From Prostheceraeus crozeri (lineage: Eukaryota > Platyhelminthes > Polycladida > Euryleptidae), in the NCBI GenBank assembly GCA_907163375.1, contig CAJQUW010009052.1:186001-250000 (forward strand): a DNA stretch of 64,000 nucleotides, given 5' to 3'. This document shows positions 11,331-23,060 of the stretch, in pieces. Every line of letters begins with the position of its first letter. Position 1 is the stretch's first letter. Below the pieces are notes generated by a model. That model worked only from the letters and a program-made list of their open reading frames with translations, had not been told where the DNA came from and searched no databases. Position numbers and translations under genes: made by a program.

Positions 11331-14300
11331 GCAAAGGGTGTTATGGAAGCTACTGATGAATTATGAATGTTATGATAATGCAAGTTAGGCATGTAAATCG
11401 TACAACATGAAACAAAACTACAAGGGTTTATGTTAGAGATGCACTAAATGTTCTACGACCGTCATTCATGTTAAAAAAAATAACATCTCGAAGTGCTCTC
11501 ATAGCAAGGATCGATATTGACAAATCTACGTTGGTTTGACACCATTCTTCTAGCAAATGGAAACCAACCTCGAAATAAAAACATGAAACCAATATTTCAA
11601 TTCAAATGACCACAAGTGTTTTAATGCATTCAATCGCTGCCATACTCATCGATGTGGTGCATCAATAACGCAGATCTCTTGTTTTGAGCGCGTTATAGAC
11701 ACCATGGGTATACGGGTATGCAATGCCGGACATTCATGAAGCACTAATGAGACATCTACAATATATAATAGCAAAATATTTGATTTTGTATCCAAAAGCA
11801 TTTTCGCTAAAACACAATAGCTCATAAAAAAATCCAAAATCATTGCAAAATTTGTGACCAAAATAAATTTTTCAATTAATAGCTGTAATAAAAACGAAAT
11901 GCAATGTTTCAGTCGTCGTTAGCATATTAGCAGAATTTTCATCCGGTGCTGAATTCATTTGGCAACACCCTAAACAGACTACTTGCATTTCACCCTGTTT
12001 ATAAATGCTGCTTTTGAGATATCTTGCAAGTATTACATATAGATAAAACCTAATATGGTAATTACGCATCACAAAACTTTACTGCGATTGCATATCAAAT
12101 GGAGGATTGCGTTGATTTCAGGAAATAAGGATTAGACCTTTCGATTATTACCGACGCTAGATGAAATGACTGAAGTGAATTTAGCAATCATTCAACTTCC
12201 ATTGAATGTATTTGTCACTGAACAAAAAAAGTGAAGAAAGATTTCTAAGAAACAAACCCTTAACCAAAACTGATGGTATTCTACATGCTGTTCAAAATGA
12301 GTTCATAAAAGTACAATTTTCAAACCACAGTCTCCACGTGGCGATCACAAAATCTATGAAAAGTCAATAAATAAATTCCATTATCTCTCAGACTGCCATG
12401 GCTCTTCTCGACTCTACTTCAATCACAAGATTTATCAATTCGACTCGACCGTCCTACCAATGGATTTGAGAGGCTATCGCAAGAAATCAGATTAATCGGG
12501 AATCAGATGATGTCAAAACATCCAATAACGCCCTAAATCTAAGAAACTTATTCATTTTCGTTGCAGCAAGCGGAAAACTTATTGTACTATAAAAAGAAAA
12601 CACGATAGTATGTTAGTATCAGAGTCAAACCAACGAATTAACGTTGACTGCTATAAATTACGATCACTAAAACAATCGATAATATTTAACATGTAACCGA
12701 TATCTTATAAGTATATTTATTGTATGCATTGAACACAATGCTGCTCACATTCACGAACTTCAAGTCCAGACATAGTTGTTCATGCAACCACATCACTTTA
12801 CATGTGTATGCTGAGAACTGCCTCATTTTTGCTCAGTAGATATTCATAAATGCGAATGGGGAGCGTTTAAATATTCCTGACTGATTAACTGGTTAATCAT
12901 GAGCATCAACCGGTCAATCATATCCTGCAGTCGAAACAGCCTTCCTAATAAGGTTATATAGAGCGCTACTTAAGCTTGAAACACGAAAATATCGATAAGT
13001 TGAAAGGATGCTGGCCATGATTGCAGACATGTCATTTGATATAGAATCATGCTTATTGATTAATTAGCTACATTTGATAGCTACTGCATATTGAAACCAG
13101 CGTAAAAATCTGTATAAAATCGAGTAAAACCTGTACGAAATGCATGCCACGGAACCAAGACTATGAAGCCTGTGACGTAGGATGTGGATTGGAGTGAGCT
13201 TGCCGAAATTTCAATTCGGGAGCATTATAACATAATTGACACACCTAAGTAGATCAACTTCATCATAATGAACAACACGAAGGCATATGTCAAATAATGC
13301 TTTCATACTTGTAGGTCTACGGTAATATCTTGAGAGATTTTAATTAACAATCATCGTATTTCCTCGCTACGGACGAGAATTCGAAAATTTAGAGTGAAAT
13401 TTTTATAATTCGTTATTACCCAGAAATTCAGTTTTTTGCCAGCGCATTATTAGCATTATTCCTGAAAGCTATAGAAAAATACACTGAGATAGAACCAACG
13501 GATATTTTACAACTTTGCAACGATCGATTAAGATGGAAAAAATGACAGCATCGATGACAGCAAATGATAGCCAACGGACAGTAATGTCTTGGGCAAAAGA
13601 GAGAGAGAGAGATCATTGGCATATATATTTTCTACTAACAACATTTCACAATTGAATATTTTGGAAAATGCTTCTTTTTTTCAGTTATTTGCAGCATCAT
13701 AATTTAATGCCGTAATAGTCATCTTGCATTTGCTCCCTTAAATGGTAGTTCTGTATAGACTGAACAGTCAATAGACTTGTTACGGTTTTGCGAAAAGAGC
13801 CGAAGAACTGAAAATGACACCTCAGCTCCGGTTTTAAATGATACAACCGAGGAGTTCTTTTAAGAGAATTTCAACGGTTGGAGTTCCTTTAAAGAGCCTC
13901 GAGCAACCGTTCTTGGTTGGCTGCTTGGTTGGCGAAATTCAGCTCAGGTTGTTGCAATGCGCTGACTCAGTAACGCCTCAGATATCATGAGCATTGTTAC
14001 TCATAGGCAACAAGCAGTGATGAATTGAGAAGTTTGCTGCTACATATAATTGGCATGACATTACTACTTTATTTCAACTCATGCACCAATTTTGATTATG
14101 CAACTGCCTTAAAATATCTGCTGTCTTGAGAATTCTCAGCCTGTAAGTTTGTGAACTTCATCTGACTTTCTTAACACATGCACATTCTTTAAGTTCACAG
14201 GAAATTTCAATTGAATTGAGTCATACAATTGAGCTAATTTAATAATTCACATTCATTATTATCAGCAAACTTCTAGATTCAATTAAATGGAGGAAATATG

Positions 14301-17300
14301 GCTGTTACCGCATACCGATGTAGGTTGTGATATTAGTTTGATACTGAATGTTGGTTCTCATAATGAAAATAGTACTTTGTCTCTAAGTAATTACAACTTC
14401 TGTAAGTCTCGGTTTTCGCGAAGATCATTTATAATTTTAGAAACAAACTTTTCTCGCAAGATTGACTATTAAAACTTTCCGATTCTAAAAGAAGCTGAAA
14501 TACCTGAGTGTCAGGTCCTCAAAGCATATAAATTGGAATAAACTCTACAGGTATAGTATATCCATAATCATGTAGAAAGAAACATTAAGCTTAGTGTATA
14601 AGTCTGATGACAAGTAAGTCATCAGAAAAAGCATAGAATTATCAGAAAAAGCAAGTAATTATCAGCAAAACCGAAATTCCTGCATTTCATTTTGGGAACC
14701 GAGGCACTTTCTGGATATTTCATTGTGATTGGCCGTGCAATGTATGTATCATGAAATAAAAGAGTCTACTACATTGTCTTATCTTATAGATTCTGAAGTT
14801 GTAACATGTATCAATTAACATAAAACAGATCCTTATGTCTTCAATCTCATAATGTTTCGTGTTGTAAACTATGCGCACCAGTGATTAATCAAGCGTGCAC
14901 ATTATGCCAACATTTTTTGATGACGCTTTCAGCAAATACGTACCTACGAACAACAGACTACAATCAAACTCAAGAAAGATAATTTTTGCAGAAGTAAGCC
15001 ATTTGGCATTCGACAAATTAGTTAGCTTGATCTTTAACTATTAAGTGAACTTCTGGAAACAAGATGCGAGAGCAAAGACTAATGTGGTATTGATATGTTA
15101 AGTGGAGAGAAGATAAACACAGTGGTATAGCGAGTATCACAGATGGAATTAACAAGCAAAAGAAGGCGAAGAACGCTGACATTAAAGTAGCAGAAAAGTG
15201 AAATAAAGTGGCTACCATTTTTGCTTCTATCATTTTGTTAGATTTTCGACTAGATAGTTGGTGAAGAGCTAAGTGCTTAATGTTTCGATAAATTCATTGA
15301 AATTATCGTTGTCGTCCCCAGCCATTTCACATATAATATTTTAAGCAATAGTAGCCTTCTGTGCAACTTTCCATGTAGCATTTTATTGTAATATATTTCG
15401 TGGAAATTTATTGACTGATTGTGTTAGGAAGTCAAACTGATTGTTCACTAAACGACTATACATTTCTGACTCATTTATATTTGCATTTACGCTATCGTGC
15501 CTTTCTGACTTGATTGCTGTCAATCTATGGAAAGTAGAATTACTCAAGCGAAAATAAGATTATTTCGGTAAACGAACAATTATTAAACATGTTATTACTT
15601 CAACACTTTCTATTGATCGTCATCTATCATTCCGCTCAATTCTTATAGGCAGAATTTAATATAATGACTTTCTAACTATCGTAAACGACCCTCAGCGACG
15701 TCAAGCAACAATTTTGAACATAGTTCTCTGTAGCTCATGGAAGCTCAATCAGTACAAGACCCGCAGGAATGTCTTAGCTACCAGCACATCGGAAATTTTA
15801 CCCTCTTATCCCTGTTTAGCTGCAAAATATCAGATTACATCACTGAAAGAATGATTGAAGGATGCCTAAAATATGAAGATTCATAAAAATTTCGGACAAG
15901 TATTTTGATATGAGTTATCCATTTCTTTTTCACTTCATGATAAAATTCAAGTACTTAAATCGATAATCCAACGAACTGGGTTACTAGTTTGATCCAGCCT
16001 ATGTCAAATCTGACAAAAAACAATTAAAGTTTATCCTGAAATGAATGCAATAAATATCAATGTCACCTGCATAACAGGATTCTAATGATCGGTAATAATT
16101 ACAGCGGTATTTTTGATGGTGTTATGGCCAAAATTCAATGTGAATATGTTCGATATCAATATTTTAAAAATCAAAATCAAAAAAGTTATTAAAAATATTC
16201 TCTGTTTTCTCTTCTCATTGAATACACGTTGCTAGTGGTCAGTTTGAAAGTCGCTATTATTTCGAATTTGACGGACTTTCAGCTTATTTTCATCTCCCTA
16301 CGATACGGAGAATAATGTAGTTTCCAATTTAGTTTATACCATATTCGAAAATCCGACTAAAATGCCACGTGTGTAGCGCGTGAAATTCATGCATATGTAC
16401 AGAAGTGAAATAATATAGGTAGTCTATTATCAACAATCAACACCTGTTTGTCTCTATTAACTGCTTTAGACATATACCAGACAAACATCGAAAAATAAAT
16501 AGGGCATTATGTTAACGGTGTAAAACTGATTTACTACATAGGTAACTATTTACTTCCACACATCTTTAACAAATGCTTCAGTAATTCTTTCGTTGTATAT
16601 AAGCATTGTCTTGCTTATTCACTGTAAACCATTCTTTTCTCTCAGACCGTAACTATATCAATGGAAGCTCATGAGCCTAATTAACATTGCCTTTACGAAG
16701 CGGCATCATTAAATAAGCAAGTCCATATCAATGCAACAATGGTCCATCTACCGATTACATGCCCGTAACTGGTACTTAACATTGCAAGATAGACATCGGT
16801 CATCTCTGCTAGGTACATTCAATATGCGAAGACGATTTTCAGTAAAGATAGCTGCTACGAAATTACGTAAACACAATCAGCAAAGTTTGGAGTGAATTCT
16901 TATGTCATAATTCACTTCGTTAATTACATTATATTAATTAATAGCTAATTACATTATATAGTTCAATTCAATAAATATTCGACTATACAACTGCCCCACT
17001 TGGAATATTTGATAATGCAATATTGTTGATGCGTAAATAATAATTGCATGAAATAAGAGTCCCCTATTTAGGAAACAAATGGATACTCGATTCAATCCAC
17101 GAGAAATATTGGCAAATACACCCCAGGAATCAGAAAATTATCTTCAATCACGTTATCTGTCGAAAATAATTGTATTTCATAGTCTGATCTACCAAATGGT
17201 AATTATGCATGTTGTAAATCATACTATGAAATCTGATTCACCGTTATCTAAATAAACATCAACCACGTCTTCAAATCCATCTTCTTCAACTTTTGCCTGG

Positions 17301-18689
17301 AATGTATACTGAAGATAAGACGCTAAATCTAAATGATTATTTGATATACGAGGTCACCAGCATGACCTTGGTCAGGACAATTGCATCTCGGCCGCCAATA
17401 ATGAAATTTAGCACACAGCATATTATGCAAATACCGAATCTCTGGAGCTTTCAAACATGATTTGCATTATAATCACTACCTAGCGATCAGATAATGGATG
17501 CTCTTCATTAAAATGAGGCCGAACATCGACTCATTTTTCTAGCAGATTATTTTATCGTATAATTTGAGTGTAAGTCGTGTGTCAGATTTTCACATCTATT
17601 TGTATTTTACTCAAGATGTTGATAATTTACTACGACCGATATGGCATCAAACGATGATTAGTCATGCTAACTGATATCTAGTCACTCTAACTTCGAGTAA
17701 TAGCATTCTACATATCAAAAACTCGAATTTTCGATGTGTTTAAAATAGATAACGAAGTCGCGAACAGACTGGTCTACAATTGTATTACATCTTCAGGTCT
17801 TTGAATGATACGCGAGCTGCAATATCCTCCTCTGCCAAATCAATGATATTCTCGAAAGGATCATGCTAAATATCATTGACAATCTTTGACTTCCCATTAA
17901 CAGTCATTATTCCCTGTCGCATATACCGTGTTAGAATGTATTGGAAGCATTTCGGCAACACAACCAGTATCCGACTAAAATATGCCGCACTTGGCTGACA
18001 TCAATAGCTGACAAAATCTAAAATCTTAAATTTCACGTTTATCTCATGTGAATGAATGAAGCCTGAATTCGATTAGGAGAAGCATTTTGATCTTGCAAAG
18101 TTCCATAGAATATCACTATCATTCAAGTACCGGTATAGGTGAAAACGTGTTCAGTGTACGCCGTGAGCCCAAAACGGGCACGAACCTTCTCATTGTTTCA
18201 AAATGCTGCTACTGAACATGTCAAATACCGATGTTATGAGTCCCCCTTCAGTATCTAAAATATTGATCGGAAAAAGCAGAGGAAATCTATTAATGCTTAA
18301 CATCCCCTAGGAAAAATCTCCCCTGCAATTAAATTCTATTAGAAGCCACGGATTAAATATTTTTCTAAAATCAAGGCTTGAGGGAAGAGCACCAGTCTAT
18401 GTACCAAAGGTGTCCCTCAGCAGAACATTAAAGACAAAGAATAGAAAATGGAAGAATGAAAAGTGGGGATGATATAGGAACATAACTAAGCCATATTGTG
18501 TATGAAAAGATATATAACTCATAACTGTATAACTGAGTCCAGAAATACTGAAAATGAAAACAAGGTGGTAGAAAGTGGAGACAAATAGGGGGACGCTAAT
18601 GTTTAATAACTAAGTAAGAACCGATAGCTGTATAGCTCAAGGGGACAAAAGTGGAAAAACATGGTAAAAATGCATATCACAAAAGACCC
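11331..18689. other. Long non-coding stretch
   Basis: About 7.4 kb of AT-rich DNA without any recognised gene or element. Small features only: a (GA)n tract at 13599-13612, a roughly 20-bp unit (ATCAGAAAAAGCA) repeated two to three times at 14622-14671, and a direct repeat of TTAATTACATTATA near 16920 and 16945. Open frames here are short, of random length and without recognisable motifs. Confidence 0.5.
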
Positions 18690-19240
18690 TTCAAACTATC
18701 AACTGTCCATCGAGCTCACTAGGAGCTTATTGGCGGCTCTCTTGAATGCTTCAACACTGAAAGATGTTGGGAATACCTCTAAAGGAAGCCTATTCAACAG
18801 CCTTGCTGTCCTATGAAAGAAGGATCTCTTAAAATGTTCTGTACGACAACGAGGAATAGTAACAAGGTATGGATTTGCGTAATCACTTCCTCTTATGTAT
18901 TTGGTAAAAGAAAGACGGCGTGGAGTTACAGAAGCAAATTCATCAGAACTTCTAATTTCATCAGAAAATCCTGATAATAGCGATAGATAATGGAAAGACA
19001 AGAGATTGCTCTGCGGTGTCCGAGTGATGCCAAATTTAAAGCAACACTAGCATCATCCATCAGACGCACTGCCTTGCGTTGAATACGATCAAGCATATCC
19101 AAACTGCTCTGGGGACCTGATGACCAAACATGTAAAACTCCATCATAGGACGAACATGAGCTTTATAAAGCACGAGCAACTGCTGAGGGCTGAAGTAGGC
19201 ACGCGCTCGAAACAATATATATGGTAGTTTGAGTATTTCC
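18690..19240 (-). pseudogene. LINE 3' fragment (CR1/Jockey-like RT C-terminus)
   Basis: An open frame at 18699-19001 reads TPRRLSFTKYIRGSDYANPY, then RSFFHRTARLLNRLPLEVFP and EAFKRAANKLL. This is the typical tail of CR1/Jockey-group ORF2 proteins (RTARLWNxLP, FKxxxxxxL). The same wording occurs at the end of the LINE at 56.2 kb, but the two are clearly different subfamilies. Upstream on the minus strand, in other frames, weaker RT-tail residues (RPMMEF, QQLLVLYKAHV) continue to about 19240. Only the last ~170 codons survive, as expected from 5' truncation, with several frameshifts. Confidence 0.75.
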
Positions 19241-20524
19241 GAGGTGTACTGATGAGTACTTGTATGAATGGTCGCCTAGGACAGTGGACATCTTTTTACT
19301 CAGCCAGTGATTCATTGGGGATTAAAGTTTACACTTGCACCATTCATTCATAAATTTACATCACAGATATACAGAAAATGATGAAGCCAAATCAAAATAG
19401 CATCATTTGCATCAAGCATTGAAGTGCTGCATCTCATAATCTCATAAACCGGGCAGACTCTTGGGCGGCCGAGCAGAGACATGAGCATCACTGAACTTGA
19501 TGTGATTGAAATTTAGTTAAACCCGATGCATGGTGAAGTCATAGTTTTAAATACGGTCTGAAGGAGGATGATATGGTGACACACTGTAAGCCTACATTTC
19601 TCATCTTAAACTCTTTGAGTGAAGAACGCCACAAATTGAATTTCAAAAAAGCTTTTGCATAATAATTGATTGCCTCAGTACCGTAGTCACACTTTCAACT
19701 GACGATTTGGTACACATAAAAACTTGCACATATAATAACCAAGGAAACTCAAAGAATGCTACTGAATTTCATGCAAATGAATTGGATGTGTCCTGATCTT
19801 AAAACCACTGACAAGATATATATCATTAGTAAGAATAAATGCGAGCAAGCAGTTCCACAGAGAAGATGCGACTTAGCTGGAAGCAGTGATCGGAGGTGAT
19901 AGAATTATATGCTACATATTTTCTGAAATGGATGATGACTCCTAAAATACACAAAGAAACTGAAACTTTTGAGCATCTTGTATGTGGAAGACTTACTAGT
20001 GTCTACGTGAATTATTCTAGATTATAATTATTCTGAGTAATTTGCACAAACCTTTTCATTTTCCCTTACACTTTTGTTTAAGAAGCGGCAACCTCTGATC
20101 ATATTAGATAGCTTTGTCAGTAGCAGTAACGACTGCAATGGCATGACCTTCATTGTTTTGATTTATTTTGATATCATCAGAAAATGCAATTCACAATGCG
20201 AAGTAGAAAGGAGGATACAGTGAGAGTGGATATGTCAGAAAAGCTTAATCTTGGAATCCATGCGAGAAGAGATATGGGATCCTATGAATTCAACTAAGCC
20301 GTTCTTATCATTACGATGTTGAAGATCCAAAAATTTAAGTTAATGCAAACAAAAAAAACTGTAATTTGCAGCAGTGAACTGAACCGGAGTTGCTCAATTG
20401 CTTGTTCAGTACGGTTTAAGGTTGTTGACAAAAGTCGAGCATTGCATAATTATCATTATGTGCATTGATAATTAGTGAGATGATCATGGGCTGTGGATAT
20501 AAAATGATGCATTTTAAATTGAGT
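19241..20524. other. Non-coding stretch
   Basis: Nothing recognised. Confidence 0.5.
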
Positions 20525-20740
20525 GCAGCAGGAATCGAACCAAGTCCTCGAACTGCTAACGCAGCGTGACGATCACTAAGACTAGCGAAGCACACTCTTC
20601 ACAATCGTGTCAGGAGCAAGGATACATGCATGCAGCTTTCCAGGAGCAACCTGACACGATCGCGAAGAGTGTGCTTCGCTAGTCTTGGTGATCTTCACGC
20701 CGCGTTAGTAGCTCGTGGACTGGGTTCGAGTCCCAGCTGG
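20525..20740. repeat. Head-to-head pair of tRNA-derived sequences (SINE/MITE-like hairpin)
   Basis: Two ~90-bp copies of a tRNA-like unit in inverted orientation (20525-20614 on minus, 20650-20740 on plus), separated by ~35 bp. The plus copy has a perfect T-arm, CTGGG-TTCGAGT-CCCAG, containing the B box GGTTCGAGTCC, preceded by GCTAGTCTTGGTGATC as a poor A-box match, and is followed by T5, a pol III terminator. The minus copy has GGTTCGATTCC. The copies differ at roughly one position in eight, so this duplication is older than the 8.3-kb palindrome. Neither folds convincingly as a functional tRNA by eye, so a tRNA-derived repeat is more likely than real tRNA genes. Confidence 0.7.
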
Positions 20741-22128
20741 AAAGCCATTTTTCATGGTGGTATCAGGAGCAAGGTGCATAGAAATATGAATTCGACCTCG
20801 CGAAAGCCGGAGGCATAGCAGTGAAATCATTCACATTGCTCTTACATCTGCGATAGAGTTGTAGATACAAAATAATGAATACAATGTTTGTAAAACGTTA
20901 AAAGTTGCACATTAACTATTTAAGTCTGACAAATGTTATTGTCAAAGCAATTGTTTGCTTCTCTTTATAAGGCTAAAAAATTACGAAAACTCACCACTAC
21001 ATCAATGTACTTCCATTTTCTTTAAGATGATTTGATGATCGAGATTACTATCGTTGTTGTCTACGAATTGTTGTCTATACATTGTTGTCTACGAAGCTCA
21101 TTGCTCATATCAAATCATTTAATTGATATTGTGACATATATAGTATCTGATGAAAGCACACAGACATCATATATCTAAATGTAGATTCAATATATAAATA
21201 AAATTCATCTATAAAAACAACATTGATACGATTTATCCAAGGGACCATCAATGCATTTATTCTATCTCTACTTGTACACATTTTCTTTTCAACTGTTCAC
21301 ACAAAATAAAGTTCCTATTCAATAGATACAAAAGATGTTATCACACTTTATCTCTTACATAAAATTATAGGACCATTTGTCTTACAGACGCAAGATCAAA
21401 TTCAATGCTGTATATCCTAACTTTACTCAATGAATTGATTGATGGTGCGTGTGACACATTCCTGTCAAAATAGATAGTAACCTGATGCAGATTTGGGCTG
21501 TTATTGAAGAAGACCTAAGAGTGTACCCTTTTCTTTTCAAAGTTACATCACTTCTGTCAATAGAAGTTGAAAGGCGCGAGATGAGTTATATCAACTTGTT
21601 GTGTGTCAACAAGACAATACAGTGTGTCTCTAACGATCGATCAAGTATCGGTTTACAGTGTTGCTCGTAATGATCAAAGAACTGAAACAACGTCTCCAAA
21701 GTTTTGATTTCAAAAGAAATAGGAACTGCTTTGCGTGTCAAATGATGTAGAAAAAGGGAAAATCATTTTGCTAATCAATTTTGTTTTGTTGGCAATTGAT
21801 AATTTATAATGCAACAATCTTTCAATGTACTGGATTTATTTCTGAACACATATTTCGGCACATTATCTAAAGTAGATATTAAGAAATAAGAAATCAGAGT
21901 TGGATCTAGGGCGGGCTGATTTATGACCAACAGCCTACACGCGAGCTGTGAGTCAGGCGACATCGCCATGGTTGAAAAGAAGCCTTTATTCATCTTCTCC
22001 TTGCAAGCGTAGAGAGCATTGTGTCATCAAAAGCGTACTAATAACTTACTAGATAATGTAATATACAAACTATATACCAACTAGGTACTAGGTGTTACTA
22101 AATAACGCTGTATGGTCTACACCAGTGG
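20741..22128. other. Non-coding stretch with a small tandem repeat
   Basis: Nothing recognised except three tandem copies of a ~16-bp unit (TTGTTGTCTACGAA and a variant) at about 21052-21097. Confidence 0.5.
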
Positions 22129-22220
22129 TTCTCAGACCTTTTCTATCACGAACCCCCTATGAAAAACAAAGGTCCCCACGAGCTAATACCCAAATTTTCG
22201 GGAAAAGCTATCTAAGTCCA
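22129..22220 (+). mobile_element. hAT (Charlie-like) element terminus
   Basis: CAGTGGTTCTCAGACCTTTT matches the well-known Charlie-type hAT terminal inverted repeat (CAGTGGTTCTCAAAC...). The flanking 8 bp, GTCTACAC, resembles the NTCTAGAN target preference of that group, and the following ACGAACCCCC also fits. I did not find the opposite end, so element length is unknown and it may be a truncated copy. How much of the next ~800 bp belongs to it is unclear. Confidence 0.6.
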
Positions 22221-22559
22221 AAATTTGCGATTGCCTAAATATTATTATATAATTCCGCTTTCCTTTCTTGTACTTCAAGATTTGAGAGAACTGACTGAAA
22301 CACTTTAGATCTTTTTAATGATATGCGTTTTTGATTTTCCAAACCGATTTTAAATGTTTGAGTCAGATCTTTTGCATCTTGAAATAAAAGGAAACAAAAA
22401 GAAATTGTCTTCATAATAGCAGCTAGGCTTATCTTCTTCTACTTCATGTAAAGCACGCATCAATGATCCATTAAATATCCAAATCGTGAATATCGTAATA
22501 GATAAACAGTGGGTGATCAAATATTCACAGTCAAAAGATGTTCTATCACGCAACGTTCT

Positions 22560-23060
22560 TGTTCAAACGTTCATTGAATTATTGGCGACATTAAGATGGA
22601 CGCTCCTGCTTTTCTTCCACCGGACGCTTGATCTCCTCCAAGATGTCTGGGAGAGGGTCACCCTCATGTGGATGCATGAGGGTATACTTGCAACGTGGAA
22701 AACCCAGAAGCCTGAGGTAGTTCTCCACGAAAGACAGTGTTATTTGAAGTTCTTTCGACGCGAGATTGGGGAGGGCATCATTTGAGCCCGTCTAAAACAC
22801 CGAGGGACTGCATCTTCAAGATGCTTTCAGCTCGATCAAATCATCCTTAACCTCGCTGCGGTCGTCGACATCATTCACTGGAATCGTGAAAGAATCCTAA
22901 ATTCACGGCTAGACTGACAGATTGGGAAAGTGGCCACGTATGCAGTGGCCTGAGCTTTTAGAGGCTAGCCAGTGGAACAATTGTTGCTATCTTCCTTCAA
23001 TGGATTCACGCACTCCTTGGGATTTGTGCACCCCAGGTTGACAACCTCTCCTCTATGCAC
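22560..23060 (-). pseudogene. Coding-like GC-richer tract, unrecognised
   Basis: GC content rises visibly and the minus strand contains a stop-free stretch of about 65 codons reading FVENYLRLLGFPRCKYTLMH, then EGDPLPDILEEIKRP. Further right the frame is interrupted. The plus frame at 22486-22785 is open too and is probably its shadow. The NYLRLLGF wording is loosely like a LisH-type helix, but I cannot name a family. It may be a degraded gene, a captured fragment, or part of the hAT whose end lies just to the left. Confidence 0.25.

Noticed and set aside
15018-15233. Hydrophobic 71-codon minus frame that looks membrane-like
   Set aside because: Short, isolated, AT-driven Leu/Phe/Ile content, no neighbours or conserved motif.
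20650-20740. Functional tRNA gene
   Set aside because: T-arm and B box are good, but the A box, anticodon arm and acceptor stem do not pair properly by eye, and it is one half of an inverted pair.
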